DNA from: Ceratotherium simum simum
Taxonomy: Eukaryota; Chordata; Mammalia; Perissodactyla; Rhinocerotidae
DNA: 64,000 nt
Reading direction: 5' to 3'
Assembly (NCBI RefSeq): GCF_000283155.1
Contig: NW_004454156.1
Coordinates: 31,872,496-31,936,495, forward strand
Position numbers and translations under genes: made by a program. Of this stretch, positions 32,495-43,399 are shown piece by piece; the first letter of the stretch is position 1, and each line of letters starts with the position of its first letter. The notes below the pieces were generated by a model that ran no database searches, was not told the DNA's origin, and saw only the letters and a list, made by a program, of their open reading frames with translations.

Positions 32495-32760
32495 TAAGAA
32501 TGCAGGCTTCTGAACCAGACCACCCAGTTTTGAGTCCACAGCTGCTAGGGTATTTAAGATTTAGGGTTTAGGATTTATAAGCTGTATGACTTTGGGTTCA
32601 TTAATTAACTTGCCATGCCTCATTTTTCTCATCTGTAAAATGGGGATAATAATAGGACCGATCTCATAGGGTTGATTAAAGAGTGAAACAATCCTTGTCA
32701 AGTGTTTAAAACAGTGGCTGGCACATATTAAGTTCCCATGAAATGGTTAATGACTGTTAC
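32495..32760 (+). repeat. MIR SINE with internal telomere-like insertion
   Basis: 'gcaggcttctgaaccagacc', 'catctgtaaaatggggataa', 'cagtggctggcacatattaa'. An extra segment around 32550-32580 includes 'gatttagggtttaggattta', absent from MIR. Confidence 0.8.
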
Positions 32761-32764
32761 TATC

Positions 32765-33099
32765 TGTGCTGAGTGCATCACGGATGAGCTTCTACGAATT
32801 TCCTTCTTTTTATGATTTTTCTCCATCTACTTCCTCAAGAATCCCTCTGTCCTCCACACAATATCTGGTTCTAACCTAGGATATCACAAGTCCTTCAGAT
32901 CCAGCTCGTCATTGGAGGAGAAAACAAGTCTTCCATTTTCTGCAAAATGGAATATCTGTTAAGACAACACCCCTTACTGATTTTGACCGTCTTTCACCTC
33001 TGAATTTAGGTGTGTTATCATGCTCGGTAGTTTCTGCCTCTTAGACTTACCAAAGAAACTTCTCCCAAGAAGGAGTGTGAGAATGAAAAGAAATCTCAT
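32765..33099. other. Unassigned stretch
   Basis: No gene or repeat recognised. Confidence 0.4.
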
Positions 33100-33650
33100 T
33101 CATTCATTCATTCATTCCAGAAATATTTATTTACTTACTTTGTGTCAGACACTGTCTATGTGCTTGGGAGTCAGCTGTGAAAAAAATGGTAAAAAAATTC
33201 CTGCCCTTGTGAAACTTGCATTCTAGTGAGTGGAGATGAGCAATAAATAATAGCACAATAAATAAGCAAAATATTCAGTATGTTAGAAAATTATAAACAC
33301 CATGAAAAAAATTGGGCAGACTAAGGTGGAATTGGAGGTGTAGGATGTAGGGGTGGGAAATAATTTTCAACAGAATTCTCAGGGAGGCTCTCACTGAGAC
33401 TAGGGCATTTGGGCAACTACTTGAAGGAGGCCAGGGAAATAAAATCATCAGAGGGTTATTTGGGTAAAGAGTGTGCTCAGAGAGGGAACAGCCACTGGGA
33501 AGGTCCTAGGGTGGGAGTGCATCTGGCCTGTTTGAAGCATAGCAAGGAGACCATTGTGTCTGGAGTGGAATGACAGAGGTGGGGCTGTAGCATGGAGGTC
33601 CCTGTAGGACACTGTAAAGACTATGGCTTTTACTTCCAGTAAAGTTATTT
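33100..33650 (-). repeat. L2 LINE 3' end, long copy
   Basis: Starts with the (attc)n terminal repeat (33102-33117), then 'gtgtcagacactgtctatgtg', 'cttgcattctagtgagtgg', 'gagggaacagccactggg', 'gtgtctggagtggaatgac' and 'gactatggcttttacttcc'. Confidence 0.85.
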
Positions 33651-33779
33651 AGGGGCACAGAATGTAACTATGGGGCTAGAGTTACCAATTGCATAGTTAT
33701 TTGAAGTCATATTTGGGCACTGAGAGTATAAATAGACCACAAAATTGGATTCTCTGAGCTATGAGAGGCTTTTAAGAGA

Positions 33780-34090
33780 ATTGACTTCTCTTGCTCATCA
33801 GTCCTTGAATTTCTTCCACAGGATTGCCACCATAGAGTCAACTTGCCTGTTCTCGGACACCCTGATGACAGGGAGCTCTCGTCTTCCCGAGACAGCCCTT
33901 CCCTCTAGTTCTGCCTGGTGGAAGAGTCTCTCCTTTATTGAGCTGACATCTGACTGCCTGTCATTGCCATCCATCACCTTAATTTCTACCCCCTGGAGGC
34001 CTTTCAGAATAAGCCTAATCTTTCTTCCTCATGACAGCCCTTCAAATATTTGAAGACAGCTGCCACATCCCTAGAGTTTTCTCTTCCCCA
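33780..34090 (-). repeat. CR1/L3-like ancient LINE fragment
   Basis: 'gacaccctgatgacagggag', 'ctaccccctggaggcc', 'catgacagcccttcaaatat', 'ttgaagacagctgccac', 'gagttttctcttcccca' in the order I know from an ancient CR1-group repeat. Subfamily uncertain. Confidence 0.55.
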
Positions 34091-34254
34091 AGCCGATAGA
34101 CTCTGGTTTGTACTATCATTTCTTACATGACAAATATGTTCAGCTTCTGCTCAGTCTCCTCTGACTCTGCTCCAGGTCTATTTATTTGATGACCAGAAGG
34201 GAGCTCAGATGTGCCTGGCTGGAGAAGACCAGGCCAGAGCCATCCCATCTTTGG

Positions 34255-34495
34255 CCTGGGCCATGTTCCAGGCAATAGAGTGATGAAGTCGAAAGACTTT
34301 GGAAGTGATGGGCATGGATTCAAATACCAGCTCTGCCCCTTCAATGTTGTGTGGCTCTGGAGAGAGGTTTAGTCTCTCTGAACCTTTGTTTCTGCATCTG
34401 TAAAGTGAAGGTGGTAACACCAACCTTGGAGATATGCTGCGGGAGTTTAGCGGTTTGATGAATTTACAGTTGCCTGGCACCTCATCAAGGTGCAA
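34255..34495 (+). repeat. MIR SINE, full length
   Basis: 'ggcaatagagtgatgaagtc', 'gattcaaataccagctctgc', 'gcatctgtaaagtgaagg', 'ttgcctggcacctc'. Confidence 0.8.
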
Positions 34496-35100
34496 AGTTG
34501 GTTTTTAATCTCTTCTGTCCCTTTGACAACATTTTCCTCCCGCCATCCACTGTAGCATTTTATTCCCACAGCCAAATCTCACAAAATCCAGCCTCCTGAG
34601 TTCCTAGCAGAAATATTCTTTATGCTCTTTTTCTAATTCCTTAATAAGAGGCATGTAGAGTCTACAGGGTTTTCTTCATCTATTTTCTTCAGCAAATTAT
34701 TAAATACAGTAGACAAATTTCCTTGGCCCAATGTCCAGCTCCTCAGAGGCTATAGAGGTGGTTTTGGGAATCATTCTAGTGTGTCACGGGCAAGAACTAC
34801 AGGGAGGAGTGGATGGAGTGATCTACCTACATTCTGGCTGCCTAACCTTGTAACAAATAAAGTGCATTTTTATTCTAAATCCAGGAGATTGGACTCTTTC
34901 TTTGTAGTATGGTGTAAAGATGTAACTAGAACGTTCTAACCACCACAGAGCATCATGGACACAGCTCTGCAATGAATATGACTCTCGCTGATCATCTGAA
35001 GCTGAGGGGTAATGGAAGGCTCTATTCCCGAATGGTTGTATCTATTCTGATGTAGGGGATAGGGAGTTGGGGAGAAGACTGTGGCATATCTGGGCCATTA
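34496..35100. other. Unassigned stretch
   Basis: No gene recognised. Probably old repeats beyond recognition. Confidence 0.4.
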
Positions 35101-35104
35101 TGAG

Positions 35105-35675
35105 GATCAGTTATTTGGCCAAATCGAGCCCTCCTCTCCACCATCCTGGTCGAGAGGCTCCTCATCTCCTGCATGGACTATTGCACTAAGCAATCTCCTA
35201 ACCAGGGACCTGCCTCCAGTCTCAACTCCGGCTCTCTCTATCTGTGATCTGATCATGGCCTTACTCAAAGGCTCCCCTGCAATCACGCTCCTACACACTT
35301 CCCGCTCCAGCCTCAGCAGAAATTCCCAACCTCACATCCAGCCCACTCTTAGCTATAGTCTTTCAAAATTGTTTGCCATCCCCTAAAAACACCATTCGGG
35401 TTCAAGCCTCCCATCCTTTGTATGTGCTGTCAACTCTGCCTCAAATGTTCTTGTCCACTTTTTTGGTTAACGAACTCTCATCCATCCTTCAAGATCCTAC
35501 TCAAATGTCACTTCATTTATGAGGACTTCCCTGGTCCCTTCAGGAAGAATTTCTTACTCCCTCCCCTGTGCTCTTACAAGACTTTGCACATACTTCCATT
35601 GTATTGTAATTCACGCGTTGTAATACAGTGATCTGTTAATACATCTGTCTCCTTCACGAGAGGGGAAAGACGAAG
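35105..35675 (+). repeat. L2 LINE, left part (split by MLT1)
   Basis: 'ctcctcatctcctgcatgga', 'ctattgcactaagcaatctc', 'tctgatcatggccttactca', 'caagatcctactcaaatgtc', 'gaggacttccctggtccc'. It resumes at 36139 with 'gcccggcatataataagtgc'. Confidence 0.85.
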
Positions 35676-36138
35676 TGTATTACTTTCCTGGGGCTGCCAT
35701 AACAAAGTATCGCAAATTGGCTTAAAACAACAGAAATTTATTCTCTCACAGTTCTGGAGGCTAGAAATTTGAAATCAAGGTGTCAGCAGGGCCATGCTCC
35801 CTCTGAAGCGCTAGAGGAGGATCTTTCCTTGCCTCTTCCTAGCTTCTGGTCAATGTTTGCAATCCTTTTGGCACTCCTTGGCTTGCAAGTGCATCACTCC
35901 AATCTCTGCCTCTGTTGTCAAGTGGCCTTCTTCCCTCTGTCCCTGTGACCAAACTGCCCTCTCCTTTCTTTTATAAAGACACCAACCACAGGATTAGGGC
36001 CCACCTTCCTCCAGTATGACCTCATTTTAACTCGATTATATCTGCAAAGACCCGATTTCCAAATAAGGTCATATTTACATGCAGTGAGGGTTAAGACTTC
36101 AAAATATCTTTTGTGGGGACACAAGTCAACCTTTAACA
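35676..36138 (-). mobile_element. MLT1-type (ERVL-MaLR) solo LTR in L2
   Basis: Antisense LTR: 'tgtattactttcctggggct', 'aaacaacagaaatttattct', 'ctctcacagttctggaggct', 'catcactccaatctctgcc', 'caaagacccgatttccaaat', 'ttttgtggggacacaagtc', ending about 'tttaaca'. Confidence 0.9.
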
Positions 36139-36330
36139 CTAGGTTTTATGTGTTTGTGTATTGTCACTGCCCGGCATATAATAAGTGCATAAAAATGCTC
36201 ATTAAATGATGCAGGGATAAATGATGAGTGAAACGATGAATAAGTTATGCCAGTACACACTCATTCACTGTGTGCCTCCATCTACACCAGGCCCTGTGCT
36301 ATGTGCTGAGTTTACAGAGGAGAATAAGAT
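36139..36330 (+). repeat. L2 LINE terminal part, then a minus L2 patch
   Basis: 36139-36215 'tgcataaaaatgctcattaa' completes the L2. 36255-36330 ('gtgcctccatctacaccagg') reads as complement L2. Confidence 0.55.
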
Positions 36331-36638
36331 GTGGCTTAACCACCATTTCCTCCCCACGGTGTGCCTGAGCTTCCCAGCCGTGTCTCTTTCGCAGTCCTCA
36401 GCTCACCCCAATTTCTTTAGCTTTAAATAGATCTACCAGTGTGCCTGATGCCAGAGTGCTCATGACTAATTCAGGACCTTCCTGGCAGTAAGTTCAGGGG
36501 TGTGGGAGTCCAGCTGGGGCCCCTCATTTGCCTAGGATCAGTGGGTCCTTCTCCCACTTAGCAGTTGCGAAAATTTTACTTTCTGCATCCAGACACAGAA
36601 TAAATCTATAGAATTTTTAAAACAAGTCCCTACTTCTC
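36331..36638. other. Unassigned stretch
   Basis: No gene or repeat recognised. Confidence 0.4.
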
Positions 36639-36639
36639 T

Positions 36640-36760
36640 ACTCCTATTCTGCTCTGAGTTTTATTTCCTCACTTGTAAAATGGGGATAATACCCAATTTC
36701 TCAAGATTGCTGAGATAATGGACATGGAAGTAATGTATTAAGCTATTTATTAGTTATTTA
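36640..36760 (+). repeat. MIR SINE 3' half
   Basis: 'tttatttcctcacttgtaaa', 'atggggataatacccaattt'. Confidence 0.65.
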
Positions 36761-37335
36761 CCATTCAAAATTTATTTTGATGCATATTTTTCCTATTCCT
36801 GCATACTTGCTGCTTTGTAAGGTGACCTTGAAACTCCTCCCATCAAATGATGGAGGCTATTTTCTGTCTTCTTAAATATAACCTTGATCATGTGATTTGC
36901 ACTGACCAATGAGACAGCAGTAAATACAATGCAAGCACAGGTTGAAAAGCACTTAATATTGGCACTTGCTCTTGTGGTTCTTGGCAGTCTTTAAACAAAT
37001 TCTTTGGGACTCTGACAAATGGGCGGACCCCACTTTCCTTTTGGACAGTCCCAAGAGTTCAGACATACCCTTGGAGTCTAGTAAGCTCAGATATCCTGAA
37101 CCTTATTATTAGTGCCATATTCACTTGTTAATGGGTCTTTCTTCAGACTACATGCATTACTGAGCAAATCAAAAACTGGCCATGGTTTCTGGGAACACTT
37201 GATCTAAGACCAGGTACACTTTGCATAGTCTGCAAACACAGTCTGAAATAGTGCCAGATATGTATACTAAATAAATATATCAAAATAAATGCATGCTTAT
37301 AAATTGATCCCCGTTTAGAAAGTGATTTTAAAATT
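36761..37335. other. Unassigned stretch
   Basis: No gene or repeat recognised. Confidence 0.4.
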
Positions 37336-37339
37336 ATAT

Positions 37340-37456
37340 TTCTACTGACCCTCATAATAGTCCTGTGAGTCAGGATGGAGATGCTCTCTCCTTTTATTTA
37401 TAAAGAATCTGAGACCTAGAGAGGTAAGACAACTTCCTCAAGGTCACACAACTAGT
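37340..37456 (-). repeat. MIR SINE, left part (split by LTR)
   Basis: 'gagacctagagaggtaagac', 'aaggtcacacaactagta'. It continues at 38003-38075 with 'ctagtaagtggtaaatatag'. Confidence 0.8.
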
Positions 37457-38002
37457 ATATCAGTTAGTGTTTGCTGTATAACAACCGTCCCAATACTCAG
37501 TGATTTAAAAACCATGATCATTTATTAGCTCGTGTTCCTGTGCGTTGGCCATCTGACGAGATCCCATGGGTGATTCTTCTGTTGGTCTTGCTTGGGCTCA
37601 TTCATGCAGCTGCAGTTAGCTGACAGGTCAGCTGAGAACTGGTTCTTTTAGGATTGTCTCACACATATGTCCGACAGTTGGAGCTAGGGTGCTAGCAGAG
37701 TGATGGGGATGATTGGGACATATGTCTCCAATAGACTAACCTGGGCTTATTCATATAGCAGTTGTCATCGAATTTCCAAGAACCACAAGGGCAAGTCACT
37801 AATGTTCAAGTGTTTTTCAACCTGTGCTTATATCATATTCATTACTCTCTCGTTGGTCAATGCAAATCTCATGGTCAAGGTTGTATTCAAGGAATAAGGG
37901 AATTGCCTCACCTTTTGATGGGAGTTGCTACAAGGTCATCTTACAAAGGGGCAAGAATACAGGGCTAGGAAGATTTGTGTCTATTTTTCCAATCTACTAT
38001 AG
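37457..38002 (-). mobile_element. MLT1J/K-like solo LTR inserted in a MIR
   Basis: 'tatcagttagtgtttgctgt', 'catttattagctcgtgttcc', 'gctgcagttagctgacagg', 'cacctttt gatggg'-type block and 'caaggaataagggaattgc'. Flanked by ctagta (37452-37457 and 38003-38008), and the MIR reads through. Confidence 0.75.
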
Positions 38003-38075
38003 CTAGTAAGTGGTAAATATAGGACAGGAACTAAAGATTATTCAGTACTCCTGCTCTGGCAGGGATCTAAGTATG
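38003..38075 (-). repeat. MIR SINE, right part
   Basis: See 37340-37456. Confidence 0.7.
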
Positions 38076-38229
38076 GGCTCAGATAATGCTCAGCTGATTA
38101 ATGTCTTTTTTTCTATTGCTCAATGGGTTATAATTATGATTCTGCCCTATATGTACAGCACATTACAATTTTACAAACAAGTTTATGTCCTAATCCACAG
38201 ACAGGCACATAAATGAGAGCTGGTTGTAA

Positions 38230-38550
38230 ATAGGGAACATGAAAGGTGTAAGGGAAGAGAAGGTTTCAACCTAGTTCCTGGTTAGGGCAACTAGGTCTGC
38301 AGGAGCTGGGACAATGAAGACTGACAGAGAAGCAGGTTGTGGGGAGTGAGGGACAGAACAGGGGAAAGGGTGGGGAGGATGGACGGCAGATTCAACTGGT
38401 GCCATGTTCAACTGAGGGACATGTGAGGGTCTCCAGTGAATTATCCACATAAATAGGTCACCAAATATCTGGATCTGAAGCTCAGGAGAGACATATGGGT
38501 AGGCGATGTCCAGCTGGAGGTCATCTACATGTAGATGGAGAATTTGTTAG
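38230..38550 (-). repeat. L2 LINE fragment
   Basis: 'gatctgaagctcaggagaga', 'catctacatgtagatgg' match complement L2 upstream of its 3' end. Earlier text is weaker. Confidence 0.5.
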
Positions 38551-38554
38551 AATT

Positions 38555-39000
38555 CATTTGATTGTGATTGATGGAAAGTCTAATTTAAGCTACCTTAAAA
38601 CAAAACAATAAAAAAGATGGGGTTTTGAATTCTATTCACAATATCACTGGAAAGACCTAGAATAGTCTTGCTTCAAGCACAGCTGGATCCAAGGGTCCCA
38701 ATGATGTAATCAAGTCTTCATTTTGCTCTATCTCTTTGCTCTGCTTTCTTCAGTATGTTGGCTTTATTCCAGGCTTTCTTTCTAGATGGTAAGAGCATGC
38801 TCTCAACCAATCACTCATTCGTGATATTTTATCAGTCCACCCAGACTCAGAGAACATAGTTTCAGGACCTGTGCTGGGCAAGGCCGGTGTATCTCCAAGG
38901 AACTCTCCTGAGGCTTCTGGACTCATTTGATTTGGAGCCTTCTGGAACATCTGCAAGGTTTTGAAAGTAACTGGGTCCATTAAGTGGGATGACTGGTCAT
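38555..39000. repeat. Unclassified LTR-like repeat, copy 1
   Basis: 'cacagctggatccaagggtc', 'ctctgctttcttcagtatgt', 'tggctttattccaggctttc' resemble a common mammalian LTR-like element. The same order recurs at 56090-56420 ('ctctggatctaggggctt', 'tcttgtgctggcttcttctt'). Confidence 0.45.
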
Positions 39001-39835
39001 ATTCAAGTTCTTTTTCTGGAGCTAATTGGCTCTAGCTCTACTCTGGGCAAGGCTGGGGAACCCCAAAGAACTCTCTTCATGTTAATAGTAATGGAATTCC
39101 AAGATTTCACACGAAAACAGAAAGAAAGAGGGAGTGTGTGTTTAAATATCAGTCTTGGGTGTCTGGGTTCTTTATGCCCCTCACCTGGGCACCCTTACCT
39201 TGCCTCCTGAGACACTGGATGGATGAGATGGTCCATGGAGGGAGTATGGCGTTGGAGGAAGGGATGGCCAAAGATAAACCTTGGAAACATCCACATTTAA
39301 GGGGTCAGCAAAGAAAGAAAAAACAGTAAAAGAAAATGAGAGAGGTCAGCAAGTTTGGAGGAGAATCAGGAGAAAGCTACTTCATTTTCCCCTTTCCGGA
39401 AGAACACCGGAATTATCAAACATGCTATCCATCTCTTGCTCACCTGTTCTCCGGAGTCCTCTACACCAGACAGTTCATTTCTTTAGAATGTTAAGTACTT
39501 CACCAGTTGCTATAAACAGCCCAAGTTGTACATCCAACACCTATCATGCAGATTGAACTATTGATATGGAGGAAGCGAGCAACAGAAGAGATAATCAAGT
39601 TTAATTGATTTTTTTTCCCCAAGAAAAGCATAAGTCAGTGCTGTATCTTAATTGCCTTTGAAGGCAACTCTATCCAAGAGAATTGGCTCATTTTCTCTAG
39701 ATCTTAGCATTAGGAGCTCCAGTGCCTCCTACAAGGACATCTTTTGTTATCTCATTTATTTCTGATATAGCTATAACTAACTCAACAATTAAGAGTTTAG
39801 GTCTAGTAAGAGGAAGGTGGGTGTACTTATTCTGA
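39001..39835. other. Unassigned stretch
   Basis: No gene recognised. Text at 39041-39085 echoes 38871-38915 ('ctgggcaaggc...aactctc'), possibly a local duplication within the repeat. Confidence 0.4.
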
Positions 39836-39839
39836 TTGG

Positions 39840-39965
39840 TAGTTTCTTCATCTAAAACAACAGGTATAATACCACTGCTGTCTCGCAGATACTATAAAAA
39901 TTAAATGACATAAGGTTTGTCAAGAGCTTTGAATGGTCCCGGCATATATTGGCAAACAATTATAT
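39840..39965 (+). repeat. MIR SINE 3' part
   Basis: 'agtttcttcatctaaaacaa', 'gagctttgaatggtcccgg'. Confidence 0.5.
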
Positions 39966-40104
39966 GGTAGCTATTACTAGATCACTAGATACATGAAACC
40001 CTTGGAGTGTAGTTTTCATTTTTCTCGCACTTACCATTTGCCTTCATGAAGCTTTTGTTGAAGTAAGACCATATGCAAATAAGCAAGTAAAATATATAGC
40101 CTGT

Positions 40105-40650
40105 ACAGGGGATCAAAATATACCACCCCAAAATATGTCACTTGGCATCAGGGTTATTTTGAGCTGGAGGCAAATGAGAATTAAGACATGCAGAAAGATA
40201 CCTTCTAGGAGATTCCCTTATCTGACTAAAAGCAGAAAATTCTAGAAATGAGGACTGCCTAAAGCCCTTCTCCCAGGGAAGTGTCATGGTCATGAAGAAG
40301 ACAGAGAGTCAGCAATGAGAGGGATCTGCACGAACAAACCTTCCTCCATTAGTTTCCCACATATATTACCTTCCCACAATTTGCCATCCTTGGAAGACTT
40401 AAACATGTTTCTTTGTCTTGTCACTTCCCTACACATTTATTGTTCCTTGTTAAGATGGTATATAAGCCCAAGTTCTAACCACCCCTTTGAGTTACTCATC
40501 GATTTTCTCCTGCGTGTATGCATCTGTTAATAAAATCTGTTTATTTTTCTCTTGTTAATCTGTTTTTTGTTAGTTTGATTAGCAAGGCCTCAGCGGGGCC
40601 TCCTAGAGAACCTGGGAGGGTAGAAGAGAAAGTTTTTTGCTTCCCTTACA
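40105..40650 (+). mobile_element. Class I (gammaretrovirus-like, ERV1) solo LTR
   Basis: U3 opens 'caaaatataccaccccaaaa'. A TATA box 'tatataagccc' lies at about 40451. R/U5 includes 'ccacccctttgagttactca' and an AATAAAA-type signal at about 40530, ending in the 'gggagggtagaagagaaagt' stretch. No internal viral genes adjoin it. The 71-codon frame inside is chance. Confidence 0.75.
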
Positions 40651-41155
40651 TGTGCCAAATTGAAGTAAATGGTATGGAGAAAAATAAATCATGGAAGGTG
40701 GATAAGGAGTGTGGAGGAGGGTGTAATTTAAAATAGGAAAGTAGGCAACGGGTGTTTCCAGTGAACATTTTTTCCTGTTACTTATAGCTGAGGGTATCCT
40801 GAGGGTTATAGAAGTTGCCTAATAAGGCTCAGTTGTTGTCTTCGTAGAGCTTGCAGTTGGCGGTGAATACAGTTGAGTAACCAGAAGATGATACTACATA
40901 TGCGAGCACAGGAGAATGCACAGACTGCTGAAGAAGCACATAGGCATGTCATGCAGGCAACAAGATTAGCCAGATCATGGAATGCCTTCTGTGCTGTGAT
41001 TCCTTGCCTCCATTAATGCTCTGACACAAGCCAAGAGGAGACACAAAGTCCACCACTGATTCCCTTAACAAGCTGTTTCAAAATAAGACTCTCTTAATGA
41101 GACTTTACAAAGGGTTATTGGATCATAGGGAAATAAGCACAGAGGAACAACAAGT
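40651..41155. other. Unassigned stretch
   Basis: No gene. A weak L2-like patch near 40845-40890 ('tagagcttgcagttggcg'). Confidence 0.4.
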
Positions 41156-41158
41156 CTA

Positions 41159-41755
41159 GAATCTGTGCTGTCCAATATGGTAGCCACTAGTCACATGTTA
41201 AGTCAGCCCTTGTGGTCTAGATTTGGCACTCTCACCGCTATGGCCTGGGTTCGTTTCCCAGTCAGGGAACCACACCACTATCTGTCAGTTGTCGTACTGT
41301 GTCGGCTGTGTGTCGCCATGATACTGAAAGCTATGCCACTGGTGTTTCAAATACCAGCAGGCTCATCCATGGTGGACAGGTTTCAGTGGAGCTTTCAAAC
41401 CAGACAGACTAGGAAGAAAGACCTGGCCACCCACTTCTGAAAAATTGGCCATGAAAACCCCATGAATAGCTGCAGAGCATTGGCTGATATAGTGCTGGAA
41501 GATGAGAGGATGGCGACTAAATATCAGACAGGGTTCCGCTCTGCTGTCCACAGGGGCGCTAGGAGTCAGAATCGACTTGGCAGCACTAGCAACAAAACCA
41601 CACGTTGCTATTTAAATCTAAATTTATTGAAATTACATAACATAAAAAATTCATTTCGTCAGTCATACTAGCCACATGTGGCTAGTGGCTACTGTATTGG
41701 ACAGTGCAAATATAGAACATTTCTGTCATTGCAGAAAGTTTTATTGGACTCCCCC
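41159..41755 (+). mobile_element. hAT-Charlie MITE interrupted by a SINE
   Basis: Left 'tgtgctgtccaatatggtag' and 'ccactagtcacatg'. Right 'gctatttaaatctaaattta', 'gccacatgtggctagtggct', 'actgtattggacagtgc' and a 'ttctgtcattgcagaaagtt' tail. The two halves join into one element when 41200-41598 is removed. The termini match those of the larger Charlie at 29195-31809. Confidence 0.75.
41200..41598 (+). mobile_element. Composite tRNA-derived SINE (probably ERE2-like)
   Basis: tRNA-like head 'ccttgtggtctagatttggc', B-box-like 'gggttcgtttccc', long body with 'ctgaaagctatgccactggt', 'aagacctggccacccactt', 'gctggaagatgagaggatgg', and 3' end 'ggagtcagaatcgacttggc' with (aac)n. It lies inside the MITE with short flanking similarity cacatgtt/cacacgtt. 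Confidence 0.65.
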
Positions 41756-41789
41756 GGTTCCGGGGAATATGGCTGAAGTGGTCCTGCTC

Positions 41790-41950
41790 AAATCTGAATA
41801 TACCTCAAATATGAACTACTTGGGTATCTTGTTCAGATTTTGACTCATTAGGTCGGGAGGTGGTGTCTAAGATTCTGCATTTCTAATAAGCTGCCTGATG
41901 GTGCTGAGGTTGTTGGTTCATCAGTCTTTAGTAGCAAGAACTTAGAGTAA
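41790..41950 (+). repeat. MER5-type hAT MITE
   Basis: 'agattttgactcattaggtc', 'attctgcatttctaataagc', 'tgcctgatggtgctgagg', 'agtagcaagaact'. Confidence 0.65.
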
Positions 41951-42139
41951 TGGCACATTCTGCAGTCTATTTCCTACAAAAGGAAATAGATGGTGCCCAC
42001 GGAGCTTCTACATTAACTCTTTCCACATCCATCCTGAGTCTCATTTCTCTCTTCAAGGTAGAAGACATATAGTATATTAACTCCATTGTCCCTTACTAGA
42101 GATTCATAGCTTATGAACAAGTGCGTGGGCTAAAGATTC

Positions 42140-42320
42140 AACATGTCTGTGTTAAACTCTTGGCTTTGGAATTTACTAGCTGTGTGAACTTGAGCAAGCC
42201 ACTTAACCTCTCTGTGCCTCAGTTTCCATCATCAAAAAAGGGAAATATTAATCTCTTAGAATCCTGTCTGAAACTTTGTAAGTGCTCTATATATGTTAGC
42301 TATTATTTTTATTAATCAAA
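42140..42320 (+). repeat. MIR SINE
   Basis: 'tactagctgtgtgaacttga', 'ttaacctctctgtgcctcag', 'gtaagtgctctatatatg'. Confidence 0.85.
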
Positions 42321-43204
42321 TAAGTTTGGTTTCAAGGCACATTTTCTCATGTATCTACTCTCTGCTGGGGACTGGGAAATATAGATATGATCAAGACACA
42401 GCCTCTGACTTTGGGGGGCCCCCAGGTAGGATTGTAGATGTCTGGCACTGGCATCGTCTTTGGAAGTGAAATATTCTGAACTTTGTTTAATAAATAAAAA
42501 AAATATTTCATGATGTTAGGTGGCACATTTCTATGAAAATCTATGCTTCTCTTTTAACTTACTGCTCACTATTTCTCTTGATGTTACAGGGCAACATTGT
42601 TTATAGCTTAACCAGTAAGACAAGGTACCTACATATGCAACTGGAAGACGTGTCACCAGGCCCAGTCTCTGCACAGTGTTATATTCAAAAAAAGACACTG
42701 CAGTAACTAACAGTATGAAAAGAAAATTTATGTTTTCAATGGCTTCTTCTAAAGGGTGTCCCAGAGGATGTAATTTATAACTCAAAGTAGTGCTTCTTAA
42801 AATCTTTTTCCCTTGTTCCTCTCAATTCCCTTTCTTATCTTCCTACCAAATCTTTACCTGAAATCAAGCCTGTGATTCTTTCCTGCCTCTTTCTCCCAGT
42901 TTCCCCCTCATGTAGAAGGCCAAAATCTTGCCTCTCTTGTCTGCCCATCCCCACACTCATAGGCTGTTTCCTATGACTTCCTCTTCCTTGAGTCTTGATG
43001 TTCACAGGCCCCACTACCTTTCTGAAAGCCTGTGCTCCTGGCCCTCTCCACATCTTGCCACCTGCTGGGAGAGGATGTGTGGCTCTAGCATTCACTGCTT
43101 CTGGGTGGGAATCTATCAAGTTCCCAGATAGCAAAGGAGACTAGGAACTCACCCTGAAAGCAAAATTCCTTCCTCTATAGGAAGTAGCTTGGAGGGTGAG
43201 GTAG
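42321..43204. other. Unassigned stretch
   Basis: No gene. Weak L2-like text at 42345-42420. The minus frame of 99 codons at 42835-43134 overlaps a plus frame and has no domain. Confidence 0.45.
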
Positions 43205-43399
43205 ACAGAATTCTAAGATGTCTCTTAGGATCCCTGCCTCCTGGTGTACAGGCCCTGCCTAATCCTGCAGACTGTGAGCATGCTGAATTTTGCTCCATTG
43301 ATTGGGTTATGTTATATGGCATGTTGACTCTAAGAAATGGAGACCATTCAAGGGAAGCTTGACCTAATCAAGTGAGCATGTTAAAACCAGAGAGTTTTC
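43205..43399 (+). mobile_element. MaLR/ERVL-type LTR, 5' part (split by L1)
   Basis: 'gacagaattctaagatgtct', 'cctgcctcctggtgtacagg', 'taatcctgcagactgtgagc'. It continues at 44294 with 'gatgtgctcctacaggcctg', 'ggccatgtggcaaggaatg', 'aaccgcgaggaactgatttt'. Confidence 0.7.

Noticed and set aside
40105..40650. Part of a provirus with viral genes
   Set aside because: No primer-binding site or gag/pol/env-like sequence follows or precedes it. It is a solo LTR.
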